Of a DNA stretch of 64,000 nucleotides, positions 35,226-44,251 are shown in pieces (position 1 is the stretch's first letter; each line of letters begins with the position of its first letter). Made by a program: the position numbers and the translations under genes. Under the pieces are notes generated by a model that did no database searches, was not told the origin of the DNA, and worked only from the letters and a program-made list of their open reading frames with translations. Source of the stretch: Micromonospora noduli (GTDB lineage: Bacteria; Actinomycetota; Actinomycetes; Mycobacteriales; Micromonosporaceae); assembly GCF_003264365.1 (NCBI RefSeq), contig NZ_PYAK01000008.1, positions 1 through 64,000 on the forward strand, given 5' to 3'.

Positions 35226-35729
35226 ATGACGAGCGTGGCGGGTTGGGCGGCGGCGTCGACAGCGGGTGCGTTCCCGCCGCTGCCCCGCGCGGTGGCGCAG
35301 TCCTTCTACCGCCGGATGCGGGCTGTCGCGCCGGCCGCCGTGGGCGCCATCGAACGGGACCGGGCGGGCGACCCCGAGCAGAGCTTCCCCGACACGGCCT
35401 GCGGCCGGTTGGCCGGCTCCCTTGACGACGCGGGCCTGCGGGCGCTCGGGATGTGGACGCACCACTGGTGCATGCGCTTCTACGACGACGACACGAGGGT
35501 CGGCCGGCGGTTGATCCGCGAGATCGCCGCGCGGCCGGGGCTGGGTTGGACGGCCGACGAGGTGCGCTGGATGCTGCGCGAGTCGGTCTCGGCCGGCCCG
35601 GCCGCCGCCGACCGGTTCACCCTGCCCCGCGCCGCCGCCGGGCAACTGACGCCGGCCGACCGTCGAGCCCTGGGCCGTTGGCCCGAGGTCGAGGTGCCCC
35701 GCCAACGGCGGCCCGACCAGGCTGGTTGA
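35226..35729 (+). CDS. Hypothetical protein
   Basis: A 167-residue protein with no recognised family. It is soluble, rich in Ala/Arg, with aromatic clusters (THHWCMRFYDDDTRVGRRL and WTADEVRWML). It looks helical and acid/base mixed. ATG at 35226 has GAAGGGG upstream. It is divergent from the sigma-factor gene across 115 bp, so it may share control with it. Its stop lies inside the half-element GGTTGATCATGAGG. Confidence 0.65.
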   Translation: MTSVAGWAAASTAGAFPPLPRAVAQSFYRRMRAVAPAAVGAIERDRAGDPEQSFPDTACGRLAGSLDDAGLRALGMWTHHWCMRFYDDDTRVGRRLIREIAARPGLGWTADEVRWMLRESVSAGPAAADRFTLPRAAAGQLTPADRRALGRWPEVEVPRQRRPDQAG

Positions 35730-35778
35730 TCATGAGGCTGGCGCGGCCCGACCACCACCTGCGCGTGGCGGTCGGGCC
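35724..35778. repeat. Half palindromic element plus hairpin
   Basis: GGTTGATCATGAGG (35724-35737) equals the outer arm of the long palindromic repeats, but no complementary right arm follows. Instead GGCCCGACC (35745-35753) pairs with GGTCGGGCC (35770-35778). It may be a decayed copy whose other half was lost, now followed by an ordinary terminator for the upstream gene. A chance match of 14 bases cannot be excluded. Confidence 0.45.
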
Positions 35779-35850
35779 CCGCACCGAGCAAACCGGAGAC
35801 CGGCTACGGCAGGATGGACGCCGCACCGCCCCCGACGGAAGGACGCTTCG

Positions 35851-36585
35851 ATGCCCGCCAGCGAACCGACCATCATCGCCACCAGCATGGGCTTCTTCCG
35901 GGGCGACCGCGGGCCCTACGACCTGCGCCCCAGCCCGGTCTTCGAGCTGGCGGCCGAGTTGGCCGAGGCCGGTCCGCAGCCGCGGGTCTGCTACCTCGGG
36001 CAGGCCGTCGGCGACCAGCCCACCTCGCTGACCGCCGTCTACGGCGCGTTCGCCGACACCCGGTTCCGGCTGTCACACCTCGCCCTGTTCCCGATGCCGA
36101 ACGTCGAGGACGTCCGCGCCCACCTGCTCGCCCAGGACGTGATCTGGGTCGGCGGCGGCAGCGTGGCCAACCTGGTCGCGGTGTGGCGGGTGCACGGGCT
36201 CGACGAGATCCTGCACGAGTGCTGGCAGGCCGGCGTGGTGCTGGCCGGCGTCTCCGCGGGCTCGATCTGCTGGCATGTCGGCGGTGCCACCGACAGCTTC
36301 GGCCCCCGGCTGCGCGGCTTCACCGAGGGCCTGGCCTGGCTGCCGTACGGCAACGGGGTGCACTACGACAGCGAGGGCCAGCGCCGCCCGCTCATGCACG
36401 ATCTGGTCGGTGACGGCACGCTCCCCACCAGCCACTGCACCGACGACGGCGTCGGCCTGGTCTACCGGGGCACCCGGCTGGTCGAGGCGATCGCAGACCG
36501 CGAGGGCGTCTCGGCGTACGAGGTCAGCCGCGGCGCGGACGGCAGCGTCCGGGAGGCCGTCATCGCCCCCCGCCTGCTCGGCTGA
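35851..36585 (+). CDS. Peptidase E-like protein (family S51)
   Basis: A 244-residue serine peptidase of the S51 (aspartyl dipeptidase/cyanophycinase) family. The nucleophile elbow GVSAGSICW, the upstream VGGGSVANLVAVWRVHG and the downstream SHCTDDGVGLVYRG segment with the expected His are all present. Such enzymes cleave Asp-X dipeptides, which would fit use of imported peptides, but the substrate is not shown. It ends three bases from the convergent exonuclease gene. Confidence 0.88.
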   Translation: MPASEPTIIATSMGFFRGDRGPYDLRPSPVFELAAELAEAGPQPRVCYLGQAVGDQPTSLTAVYGAFADTRFRLSHLALFPMPNVEDVRAHLLAQDVIWVGGGSVANLVAVWRVHGLDEILHECWQAGVVLAGVSAGSICWHVGGATDSFGPRLRGFTEGLAWLPYGNGVHYDSEGQRRPLMHDLVGDGTLPTSHCTDDGVGLVYRGTRLVEAIADREGVSAYEVSRGADGSVREAVIAPRLLG

Positions 36586-36588
36586 GCG

Positions 36589-37158
36589 TCACGCCTCGTC
36601 GACGGCCTGTCGGCGGCGGAGCACCGCGTCGAAGACCTGCGCCAGCTCGGCGGCGTCCTCCCCGGCGTGGTGCGTGTGCGGCAGGTCGTGCAGGCCCAGC
36701 TCCTGCTTGATGGTGCCCTTGCGGGTTCGGACCCACTCGCTGCCGGTCAACCCCATCCAGTAGCTGCGGAGATCAACACCGGAGCCGGTCGCACCGAACG
36801 GGCTGTGCCCGACGAAGCGGACGAAGTACCAGTGCACGAACATGCCGTCCCAGACGGCCGGGGCGGCGAGGAAGACCGGACGGCCGACCCGGCGCAGCCC
36901 GTTGACCCAGGCTGCCGCTGCGGACATCGCCTCCTGCGCGGTGGGCGCCTCCCGCAGCAGCCGGTCCCGGTCCAGGCCCGAGACGGCCAGCGCCGCCGGG
37001 ACGAACTCGTCGGAGATGGGACGTAGCTCGGTGTAGAAGGTGAGGTCCGGGCGGCCGGCCACGGCCATGCCCAGCGAGATCATGCTGTACGGCCCGGGGA
37101 TCGGCCCGTCCGCCTCCACATCGACGGCGATGTACAGCTCAGGCAATGTCGAGGTCAT
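36589..37158 (-). CDS. DnaQ/RNase T-like 3'-5' exonuclease
   Basis: A 189-residue DEDDh-type exonuclease fold. Motif I is AVDVEADGPIPGPYSMISLG with Asp and Glu, the middle motif is around AAAWVNGLRR..FLAAPAVWDGMF, and motif III is HTHHAGEDAAELAQVF with His and Asp. It resembles small actinobacterial exonucleases acting on DNA or RNA ends; the exact substrate is unknown. ATG at 37156-37158 is preceded by a strong GGAGGTGAG site. Confidence 0.82.
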   Translation of the reverse strand: MTSTLPELYIAVDVEADGPIPGPYSMISLGMAVAGRPDLTFYTELRPISDEFVPAALAVSGLDRDRLLREAPTAQEAMSAAAAWVNGLRRVGRPVFLAAPAVWDGMFVHWYFVRFVGHSPFGATGSGVDLRSYWMGLTGSEWVRTRKGTIKQELGLHDLPHTHHAGEDAAELAQVFDAVLRRRQAVDEA

Positions 37159-37301
37159 CTCACCTCCAGCAGCGGAACATCGAACCGGGAGATTAGCAAC
37201 GCCTGCCGCCGTGCGGGGGGAGCGACGATCGACCACCTGCGCAGTGCCGAATCGGAGCCGCCTGGACCGGCCCGGCCGGGACCGGCGTAAGCTGGCCCGT
37301 C

Positions 37302-38387
<1,086 letters not shown>

Positions 38388-38429
38388 ACCTCTCCTGTAG
38401 TCGCGGGACAGGCGGTTGGGGGAAATCGG

Positions 38430-38459
38430 CGAGTCGGTCGCGCGAGGCCGACCGACTCG
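38430..38459. terminator. Terminator after ychF
   Basis: A perfect 11-bp stem, CGAGTCGGTCG (38430-38440) with its complement (38449-38459), 8-nt loop, 42 bp past the ychF stop. Confidence 0.78.
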
Positions 38460-38520
38460 GACGTTCGCCGGCAGGTAGGGTGCGTGCGTTTGTGCGCGGC
38501 CGAAGACCTGGAGGAGCGAC

Positions 38521-39194
38521 GTGGGCGCGAAGACAGCCCTGCTGGCATTCGCCGATGGAGATCTGCGTCCCGCGTTGTACGGCGCGACGCGATCGGAGCT
38601 GTCCGAGACCGAAACGCTGGTACGTCAGATCCATCCGGGGCCGAGCTGTACTGCGACCGGCGACTGGTGCTCGACCGTCCGTCGGAGCTGCCGGAGCACC
38701 TGCGCGAAGCGGGGGCGGGCAGGCGGATCATCATGCACGGGATGCACTCGGTCGTGGACTGGCTCAGTTTCGCGGTCTGGGAAGACGGCCTGCTCATCAG
38801 GTCGCTGAGCCTGTCGCCCGACGGCGGCATCCGGGAGAACATCGGCAAGCCGTACGACTTCGAGCTGCCCTACTGGGCAGGCGAGCATCCTGTTGAGCCC
38901 GTACCGGGGTGGCCCAACCAAGCACCGTACCCATTGCCGTTCCATCCCCTCGCGCTGGGCGAGCAGGCATTGCGCGCGCTGTTCGGCTTCGTCGTCGAGG
39001 GGCACCCCGAGTCGGACGACATCGACGCCGAAGCTGTTCACCTGCACGGCTTCCGCGTGACCGACCCGTCCGGCGAGGAACAGGCCGCGCGTGAAGCCGC
39101 ATACGCGCAGGCACGGCGGGCCATGAGTTTGCCGCGGAGGTTCCGGTTGGGACCGGACGGGGCGATGCACGAGGTCAGCCTCGAAAGCTCCTGA
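38521..39194 (+). pseudogene. DUF6928-like gene broken by an internal deletion with frameshift
   Basis: The start frame (GTG 38521: MGAKTALLAFADGDLRPAL up to LVRQIHPG) reads like the N terminus of an actinobacterial DUF6928-type protein, but near 38640 it runs into nonsense. From GAELYCDRRLVLDRPSELP onward the homologous sequence continues in another frame to 39194 (HGMHSVVDWLSFAVWEDG, NIGKPYDFELPYWAGE). Compared with the family as I remember it, about 30 residues between HPG and GAELYCDRR are missing. A deletion of length not divisible by three, at a CCGGGG microhomology, would explain both. The remainder could still be made from internal starts, but the intact protein is lost. Confidence 0.75.
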
Positions 39195-39235
39195 TTCGCC
39201 TGTCCCTCGGCCGGCAGAGTGTCACCCATCAAGTG

Positions 39236-39727
39236 CTAGCCGTAGTCTCGTTCGCACGATGCGTACAGAGAGAGAACCGCTAGACGGCCGGATGCCACGA
39301 GAGCTCGCTCGTCGGTGGACAGCTTCCAGTTATCAAACGGTTCGCGGTCACGTTGGTACCGGTACACCACCACCCGGCAGTTACCGCTCGCCTTGCTGGC
39401 TCCTTCACCCTCAAGGAGTCGGTCCCAAACTGCGACGGATCCATCCGTGGGTTGAAGGGTAAGCGCAGGGCCTGAAAAGACCCGTGCTGGATCCGTGTGG
39501 CCGGGGCCGATATAGAAGTACTCCAGGTTGCAGTTGCAGTTGCCCTGACCGCCCTGACCCACTTGCCGGTACGCGGGATCCATCTGCACCTGATCCAGAT
39601 ACCGGTGCGCATGCTTTGGGCCGTCCGGGAGCAGCACAAGTGCGCCAAGGCAGCACAGGAGCCCTACCACCGAAGAGCCGGCTAGGACGCAACCAATGAT
39701 GATCCCGGCCGCCTTGCGCTGGCTCAT
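39236..39727 (-). CDS. Hypothetical membrane-anchored protein
   Basis: A 163-residue protein with a short basic N terminus (MSQRKAA) and one hydrophobic segment (IIIGCVLAGSSVVGLLCC), then a soluble exported part with Cys in GNCNCNLEYFY and NCRVVVYRYQ. ATG at 39725-39727 is chosen because the upstream codons overlap the transposase remnant. No family is recognised. Lower GC than average in this patch hints at foreign origin. Confidence 0.6.
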   Translation of the reverse strand: MSQRKAAGIIIGCVLAGSSVVGLLCCLGALVLLPDGPKHAHRYLDQVQMDPAYRQVGQGGQGNCNCNLEYFYIGPGHTDPARVFSGPALTLQPTDGSVAVWDRLLEGEGASKASGNCRVVVYRYQRDREPFDNWKLSTDERALVASGRLAVLSLYASCERDYG

Positions 39728-39773
39728 GATTGGCCCCTTCGTGCTCGGAGCAGGCAGGCTACCAATCCACTGG

Positions 39774-40270
39774 TCAATTGCTCGCCGGCTGGTGCACAGC
39801 TCGTGTGCGTTCGGGTTTGCGAGCCTTGAACCGGGCGATCGGTTTGACACTGGTGCGGGCTACCTCGGTGACGAGTTGGTCGCCGTCGTGGACGCGGAAG
39901 GTGATGTCGGCGGCTTCGACGGTGAGCGTTGCTCCGAAGTGGACGAGGCCAACATGGATACGTTGGCCGGCGATGACCAGGGATCCCTGGCAGCTGGCGC
40001 GGCGTTCAACCCGTACCGGTTCTGAACTTGGGGTGGGCCGTGGTCCGGCGGTGGGCGTCGTGGATACGGGCGATCTTCGTAGCGCTGAGCGGGCTGGGCA
40101 GGCTGCACAGTAGGACCCGTCGGGCGGTGATCCGCACGAGGCCGCGGTCGAGCCGAACGATCACGCGTCTGCCGGCGAAGTGGTAGCCGACGGGGTGTTG
40201 TCGGCCGGCGAGACCGATCAGGCCGGTGGGGTCAGCTGGTCCCACCCTCACCTGTGGTCGTCGAACCGCA
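39774..40270 (-). pseudogene. C-terminal remnant of an IS481-type integrase/transposase
   Basis: Two minus-strand frames give adjoining parts of one protein end: GLIGLAGRQHPVGYHFAGRRV and SLPSPLSATKIARIHDAH in the upstream frame, then EPVRVERRASCQGSLVIAGQ and KPIARFKARKPE down to a stop at 39774. I recognise this as the C-terminal part of the IS481-like transposases common in actinobacteria. The frames join near 40030 by a one-base shift at a C-run. The catalytic DDE core, the rest of the element and any terminal repeats are absent, so it is a dead fragment. Confidence 0.75.
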
Positions 40271-40277
40271 GGAGCTG

Positions 40278-40637
40278 TCATTGTTCGTCCCGGACCGACG
40301 AGTCAGGTGCGGCCTGCTGTTCCAGCTGCCGACGAGCGTCCCGCCACAGGCGCTCGAACTCCTCCGAGGGCAGGCTTTCCAGAGTGGGTTCCAACGCCGA
40401 GTCGGGTAGCGGGAACGGGGCCTCCGGCACAATTCCGTACCGCTGTTCGTACTGGGTCGCCGCGCCCTGGGTCCCCGAGTCTCGGGCGGTGAGCACATCC
40501 GCGAGCGCCGCCGCCGCCATGAAGACCCCGTCCGAGCCGCGTAGCTCGATGTGGCGCAGCGCCGACCGGTCGGCGTCCAGCTCGTCGTAGTTCCAGCGGT
40601 CCTCATCCGGCCAGTACCAACGGACGTAGGTGAGCAT
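40278..40637 (-). CDS. Hypothetical protein
   Basis: A 119-residue soluble protein (starts MLTYVRWYWPDEDRWNYDEL) with an acidic C terminus rich in Glu/Arg. It probably forms an alpha/beta fold with a ligand-independent structural role, and no family is recognised. The stop lies just beside the transposase remnant, so the C terminus may have been altered by the old insertion. ATG at 40635-40637. Confidence 0.6.
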   Translation of the reverse strand: MLTYVRWYWPDEDRWNYDELDADRSALRHIELRGSDGVFMAAAALADVLTARDSGTQGAATQYEQRYGIVPEAPFPLPDSALEPTLESLPSEEFERLWRDARRQLEQQAAPDSSVRDEQ

Positions 40638-40657
40638 GTGGCTAGTGTTGCGCGTCG

Positions 40658-41230
40658 TCAGTCCTGGTTCGGCCGTCGCCGGCTCGGCTTGCGTTTTCTT
40701 CCGGCCCTGGCGTTTGCGAACTGTCGTTGGCGCTGTTCGCGTTGCTGCCGCTGCCAGTCGTTTCGCCGGCGGTCGCGTCGTCGCTGGTAAAGCCGGGCGA
40801 TCACGGCTAACACCATTACCCCGAACAGCATGAGGCCTGCCGCCCCGACCACCCCTTGCAGCCGACCCCGATTCCCGCTCAACGTCCCGAACTCAGTCAC
40901 GAAATCATCCGGGTCGTTGGGGTTGACCCAGACCCGTACCGCACTGCCAGCCGGTAGGCAGACCTCCCAACAGCCAACCTCGGCCTGACGCTGGGCCCCG
41001 GCAAGCTCGTAGCGCAGGTGCATCGTGTTGCTGTTCCGCCGCTTGTGCACGAATTCATCGATGACTGCCTGGGCTGGCACGCCGTCGACGCGCAGTCGAC
41101 TCTCCCACGCGTCGTTGTCCTGGGAGGTCTTGATGGGCAGCCACATCATGACCATCCCGACCGCGAGGCCGAGTATGTAGACCGGGTAGCGGACGCGCCA
41201 CCAGCTTCGCAAGATCTGCACGGTGGCCAT
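40658..41230 (-). CDS. DUF3592-like membrane protein
   Basis: A 190-residue protein with two membrane helices (PVYILGLAVGMVMMWLPI and VVGAAGLMLFGVMVLAVIARL) flanking an exterior beta-rich domain with the VWVNPNDPDDFV motif typical of DUF3592. The C terminus is strongly basic (RRRDRRRNDWQRQQREQRQ), probably cytoplasmic. ATG at 41230 is preferred over an upstream TTG, which would leave only 19 bp to the divergent methyltransferase gene. Confidence 0.75.
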   Translation of the reverse strand: MATVQILRSWWRVRYPVYILGLAVGMVMMWLPIKTSQDNDAWESRLRVDGVPAQAVIDEFVHKRRNSNTMHLRYELAGAQRQAEVGCWEVCLPAGSAVRVWVNPNDPDDFVTEFGTLSGNRGRLQGVVGAAGLMLFGVMVLAVIARLYQRRRDRRRNDWQRQQREQRQRQFANARAGRKRKPSRRRPNQD

Positions 41231-41270
41231 GGTCGCAGTCAATGTCGACAAGCGGCGGTACGTTGACCGG

Positions 41271-42041
41271 ATGACGGAACAGCTGCTCCGATCGTCGTTC
41301 GGCGCGGCGGCGACCGCGTACGCCGAGCACCGCCCGGACTATGCGCAGGCCGCGGTGCGGTGGGCTCTGGAACCCGCGCCCGGCCTGCGCGTGCTCGACC
41401 TGGGCGCCGGCACCGGCAAGCTGTCCGCGACGTTGGCGGCGGTGGGCGCGGACGTCGTAGCGGTCGAACCCGACCCGGCGATGCTCACCGAGCTACGCCG
41501 TGCGCTGCCGGCTGTGCGTGCCCTGCCAGGTAGCGCGGAGGCGATCCCGTTGCCGGACGCTTCCGTCGACGCCGTGCTGGCCGGCAACGCCCTGCACTGG
41601 TTCGACATGACTGTCGCGGGGGCGGAGATCGCCCGGGTCCTCGCACCCGGCGGTGTCCTGGCCGGTCTGTGGAACATCATGGACGACCGGATCGACTGGG
41701 TTGTCGGGCTCGAACGGGTCAGCGGGAGTGCGGCCATCGGCCCGCGTGACACGTTGAGCAGCTGGCGCACGACTACGGCGGACATGCTCGTTCCGAGCGC
41801 CGGCCTGATCGCCCTGTTCGGGTCGGCGGAGCAGGTCGAGTTCCCGCACGGGCAGCGCCGTACCGCCGACTCGCTCGTCGCGACGCTCGCGACGCGGGCC
41901 GGGATGCTGGTCATGCCGGACGAGCAGCGGGCCGCCACCCTCGGCCGGATCCGCTCCTTCCTGGGGAGCCGACCCGAAACGGCACACGGCGAGTTCACGC
42001 TGCCGATGCTGACCGGCGTGCTGCGCGCCCGCCGGAGCTGA
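41271..42041 (+). CDS. Class I SAM-dependent methyltransferase
   Basis: A 256-residue enzyme with Rossmann motif I LRVLDLGAGTGKLSATLA, an acidic end of strand 2 (VVAVEPDPAML) and motif IV/post-motif ALHWFDM..AGAEIARVLAPGGVLAG. The N terminus (LLRSSFGAAATAYAEHRPDY) is typical of the methyltransf_11 small-molecule group. The substrate is unknown. ATG at 41271 directly follows GTTGACCGG; the ribosome site is weak. Confidence 0.88.
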   Translation: MTEQLLRSSFGAAATAYAEHRPDYAQAAVRWALEPAPGLRVLDLGAGTGKLSATLAAVGADVVAVEPDPAMLTELRRALPAVRALPGSAEAIPLPDASVDAVLAGNALHWFDMTVAGAEIARVLAPGGVLAGLWNIMDDRIDWVVGLERVSGSAAIGPRDTLSSWRTTTADMLVPSAGLIALFGSAEQVEFPHGQRRTADSLVATLATRAGMLVMPDEQRAATLGRIRSFLGSRPETAHGEFTLPMLTGVLRARRS

Positions 42042-42055
42042 CGGTCGGAGGCTCG

Positions 42056-42436
42056 GTGAACCGGCATCGCTCCGGGGCGTTGAACGCTGTGCTGGCAGGT
42101 GCCGAGGTGGCACTGGTGGGCCTGTTCTCAGCGAAGGACAAGAGGTTCGACAGCAAACTCAATCTGCTGGCCAGCTTGGTGGAAGCCCACGGCGGTCAGG
42201 TCGTGAGCCGGCACGTGCAGCGGCGGGGTGTCTCGTCCGGTGGAGCGGACAAGATGGGCGGCCCGTTCTCGCGGCGGACTCTGCTCAGCCTCGGTAGGGC
42301 CCGCGAAGTCGCCGAGGCCTGCCGGCAGCGCGGGGTCGCCGTCGCGGTGTTCGCGAACCCCTTGACCGACCACCAGAGGGCCGTCCTCACGGACATGTTC
42401 GGCTGTCCCGTCCTGACTGGCGAGGACCTCCGATAG
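42056..42436 (+). CDS. Stand-alone HflX N-terminal-like domain
   Basis: A 126-residue protein resembling only the N-terminal domain of HflX ribosome-splitting GTPases: VALVGLFSAKDKRFDSKLNLLASLVEA, GGQVVSRHVQRR, a VAVFANPLTDHQRAVLTDMF segment and CPVLTGEDL. The helical linker and GTPase domain (no G1 GxxxxGKS) are absent, and the next gene is on the other strand. It may be a truncated copy or a deliberate single-domain protein. GTG start at 42056, 14 bp after the methyltransferase stop, so probably cotranscribed. Confidence 0.65.
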   Translation: MNRHRSGALNAVLAGAEVALVGLFSAKDKRFDSKLNLLASLVEAHGGQVVSRHVQRRGVSSGGADKMGGPFSRRTLLSLGRAREVAEACRQRGVAVAVFANPLTDHQRAVLTDMFGCPVLTGEDLR

Positions 42437-42437
42437 T

Positions 42438-43244
42438 TCAGGGACGGAGGGCCTTCTCGCCATGGACGACTGCGTACTCGGCGGCGAGCCAGGGCCCGAG
42501 GTCGTCGATGAGTTCGCGGAGCACACCCGGAACCGGCGAGGGCGTGCGGCCGATAGCGGCAGCTCTACGCATCTGCCCGGCACGTTCCGGATAGTGGAGC
42601 CCGAACGCCTCGGCGGACTCAGTGAGGTCGCTCGTCCAGCCTCCCCAGCGCGGCATGATCAGTGTGAACCCCGTCCTGACGATGCGCCGAGCGACGACCC
42701 GGCTGAGTGCCTTCCGTTGCTGGTCGTTGTTCGCTTCGGCTGCCTGGCGGCGCCATCCCGGAAGGGCAAGGGACAGGTCGCCGTTCGTCTCGCGGGCGAG
42801 CAGGGGAGTGGGCCGGTAGCGGGGGAGTTGGTCGGCGAGGTCGTCGCCCAGCAGAGGGGTGCACAGGCAGGCGACGAAGAAGCCGAGGTCGTGCCGCTCA
42901 AGCTCGCTGAGCAGCGTACGCGCACTGAACAACAGGATGCCCACGCCGTCGATCTGCGAAAAGGACCGGTCGAGGTCTTGCTCGATCCTGGTGGCAGCCG
43001 CCCGGTCGGCCTCGGTTGGTTCGGTGTGCAGGGCGAGGAGCAGGTCGAGATCGGAGACGCCGAGGATGGCGGTGCCACGCGGGATGCTGCCGTAGATGTA
43101 GGCGCTGTGCAGCCGACCACCGTCGAACGACTCGGCTATCCGAGCGCGTGCCACGTCGACAACACCGGCGAACGCCGCCGGGACCCGACTCAGCGCACCC
43201 TCGCGCGCAATCCAGCCCTCGACGTCCAGTCCTGTTCCGGCCAT
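42438..43244 (-). CDS. Nucleotidyltransferase-domain protein
   Basis: A 268-residue protein with the Pol-beta-like core YIYGSIPRGTAILGVSDLDLL: Gly52-Ser53 and the metal-binding Asp65 and Asp67 (DLD). A helical C-terminal half (about 120-260) resembles the substrate domain of antibiotic-adenylating or DNA-polymerase-beta-like nucleotidyltransferases. Substrate unknown. No adjacent HEPN gene is present, so a toxin-antitoxin pair is not supported. It converges on the HflX-like gene with a one-base gap. Confidence 0.8.
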   Translation of the reverse strand: MAGTGLDVEGWIAREGALSRVPAAFAGVVDVARARIAESFDGGRLHSAYIYGSIPRGTAILGVSDLDLLLALHTEPTEADRAAATRIEQDLDRSFSQIDGVGILLFSARTLLSELERHDLGFFVACLCTPLLGDDLADQLPRYRPTPLLARETNGDLSLALPGWRRQAAEANNDQQRKALSRVVARRIVRTGFTLIMPRWGGWTSDLTESAEAFGLHYPERAGQMRRAAAIGRTPSPVPGVLRELIDDLGPWLAAEYAVVHGEKALRP

Positions 43245-43303
43245 GGCGACACTCTGCCGGAGCTGGCGAGGACGCTCAGCCCCGCCCGGGCGACCTCGGC
43301 GTC

Positions 43304-43678
43304 CTACTGCTCGGCCCAGGCGCCCAACTCGTTGCCGCTGGGGTCGGTGAAGTGGAACCGGCGGCCACCGGGGAACTCGTACGGCCCGTTCACCACCTGG
43401 CCGCCGGCCTCCTTCACGGCCTGCACGGACCGGTCCAGGTCGGCGGAGTAGAGCAGCACGAGTGGGCCGCCCGCCCGAACCTCACTGTCCACACGGAGAC
43501 CGCCCACCTCGGGCGCGGCGTCGCCGTGTGGGCTGCGGATGCCGGCGTACTCCGGCCCGTAGTCGTTGAACTGCCAACCGAACGCGTCGGCGTAGAAGCG
43601 CTTGGCCACGGCGAGGTCGGTCACCGTGAGCTCGACGTAGTCGATGGCGTGGTGTCGGTGCGGCGATGGCTCAGACAT
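43304..43678 (-). CDS. VOC-family protein
   Basis: A 124-residue vicinal-oxygen-chelate domain protein: HAIDYVELTVTDLAVAKRFY, then FGWQFNDYGPEYAGI and the second half with PYEFPGGRRFHFTDPSGNELG. These end in metal-ligand-like His/Glu residues (first His, final Glu), as in glyoxalase or resistance proteins. The start is ATG at 43676-43678. It is divergent from the SRPBCC/ArsR operon and 41 bp from its first operator-like repeat, so it may belong to the same regulon. Confidence 0.86.
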   Translation of the reverse strand: MSEPSPHRHHAIDYVELTVTDLAVAKRFYADAFGWQFNDYGPEYAGIRSPHGDAAPEVGGLRVDSEVRAGGPLVLLYSADLDRSVQAVKEAGGQVVNGPYEFPGGRRFHFTDPSGNELGAWAEQ

Positions 43679-43718
43679 GCGCCGATCGTGCACCCCGGGT
43701 ACGACGAAACCGCGACGT

Positions 43719-43787
43719 GCAACGAAAGGTTGCGCGATGGGTGTACGCTGTCGTAGGTTGAGTGCAACCAAAGGTTGCGAAAGGTTG
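43719..43787. promoter_or_regulatory. Promoter and repeated operators of the SRPBCC-ArsR operon
   Basis: Two 15-bp dyads, GCAACGAAAGGTTGC (43719-43733) and GCAACCAAAGGTTGC (43764-43778), are followed by a third half-site AAAGGTTG at 43780-43787. Between the dyads, TTGCGC (43730-43735) and GTAGGT (43753-43758) have a 17-bp spacing and could be the -35/-10 pair, so a bound repressor would cover both edges of the promoter. The ArsR-type gene downstream is the obvious regulator. The nearer site ends 14 bp before the first ATG. Confidence 0.75.
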
Positions 43788-43792
43788 TGGGC

Positions 43793-44251
43793 ATGGAACA
43801 GGGAACGATCGAACGCGACATCCACGTCAACGCGTCCCCCGAAGTCGTCTTCGAGGTGGTCAGCCAACCCGAGCACATGCGGGAGTGGTGGCCCGACGAC
43901 GCGCGGTTCGAGTCCGTCTCCGGCGCGCCCGGTGAGCTGGTGTGGCGCGACGCCGACACCGGGGAGACGAAGACCGTCGCGCTCGCCGTCGTCGAGGTCG
44001 ACCCGCCGAAGCGGTTCTCGTTCCGGTGGTGCTTCACCGAGCCGGACCGGAGCGGGCAGGCGCTGTTCGTCACCTTCGACCTGGTGCCCAGCGGCGGCGG
44101 GACGCTGATCCGGATGACCGAGACCGGGTTCCGCGAGCTGGGTTGGGAGGTCGCTGTCCTGGAAGAGCAGTACCGCGACCACGAGAACGGTTGGGACCAC
44201 TACATGCCCCGGCTGGGCGAGTACGTCGCGCGGCTGGTCGCGACCCCGTGA
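43793..44251 (+). CDS. SRPBCC (AHSA1-like) protein 1
   Basis: A 152-residue START/Bet v1-fold protein with the AHSA1 hallmarks IHVNASPEVVFEVVSQPEHMREWWPD, FRWCFTEPDRS and a C-terminal helix GWDHYMPRLGEYV. It forms a hydrophobic-ligand pocket; ligand unknown. ATG at 43793 follows the operator region by a few bases, giving a very short leader. The stop overlaps the regulator gene start (GTGA). Confidence 0.88.
   Translation: MEQGTIERDIHVNASPEVVFEVVSQPEHMREWWPDDARFESVSGAPGELVWRDADTGETKTVALAVVEVDPPKRFSFRWCFTEPDRSGQALFVTFDLVPSGGGTLIRMTETGFRELGWEVAVLEEQYRDHENGWDHYMPRLGEYVARLVATP

Noticed and set aside
42438-43244. MNT/HEPN toxin-antitoxin system around the nucleotidyltransferase
   Set aside because: The protein is larger than MNT antitoxins and no HEPN partner lies beside it; neighbours are HflX-like and VOC genes.
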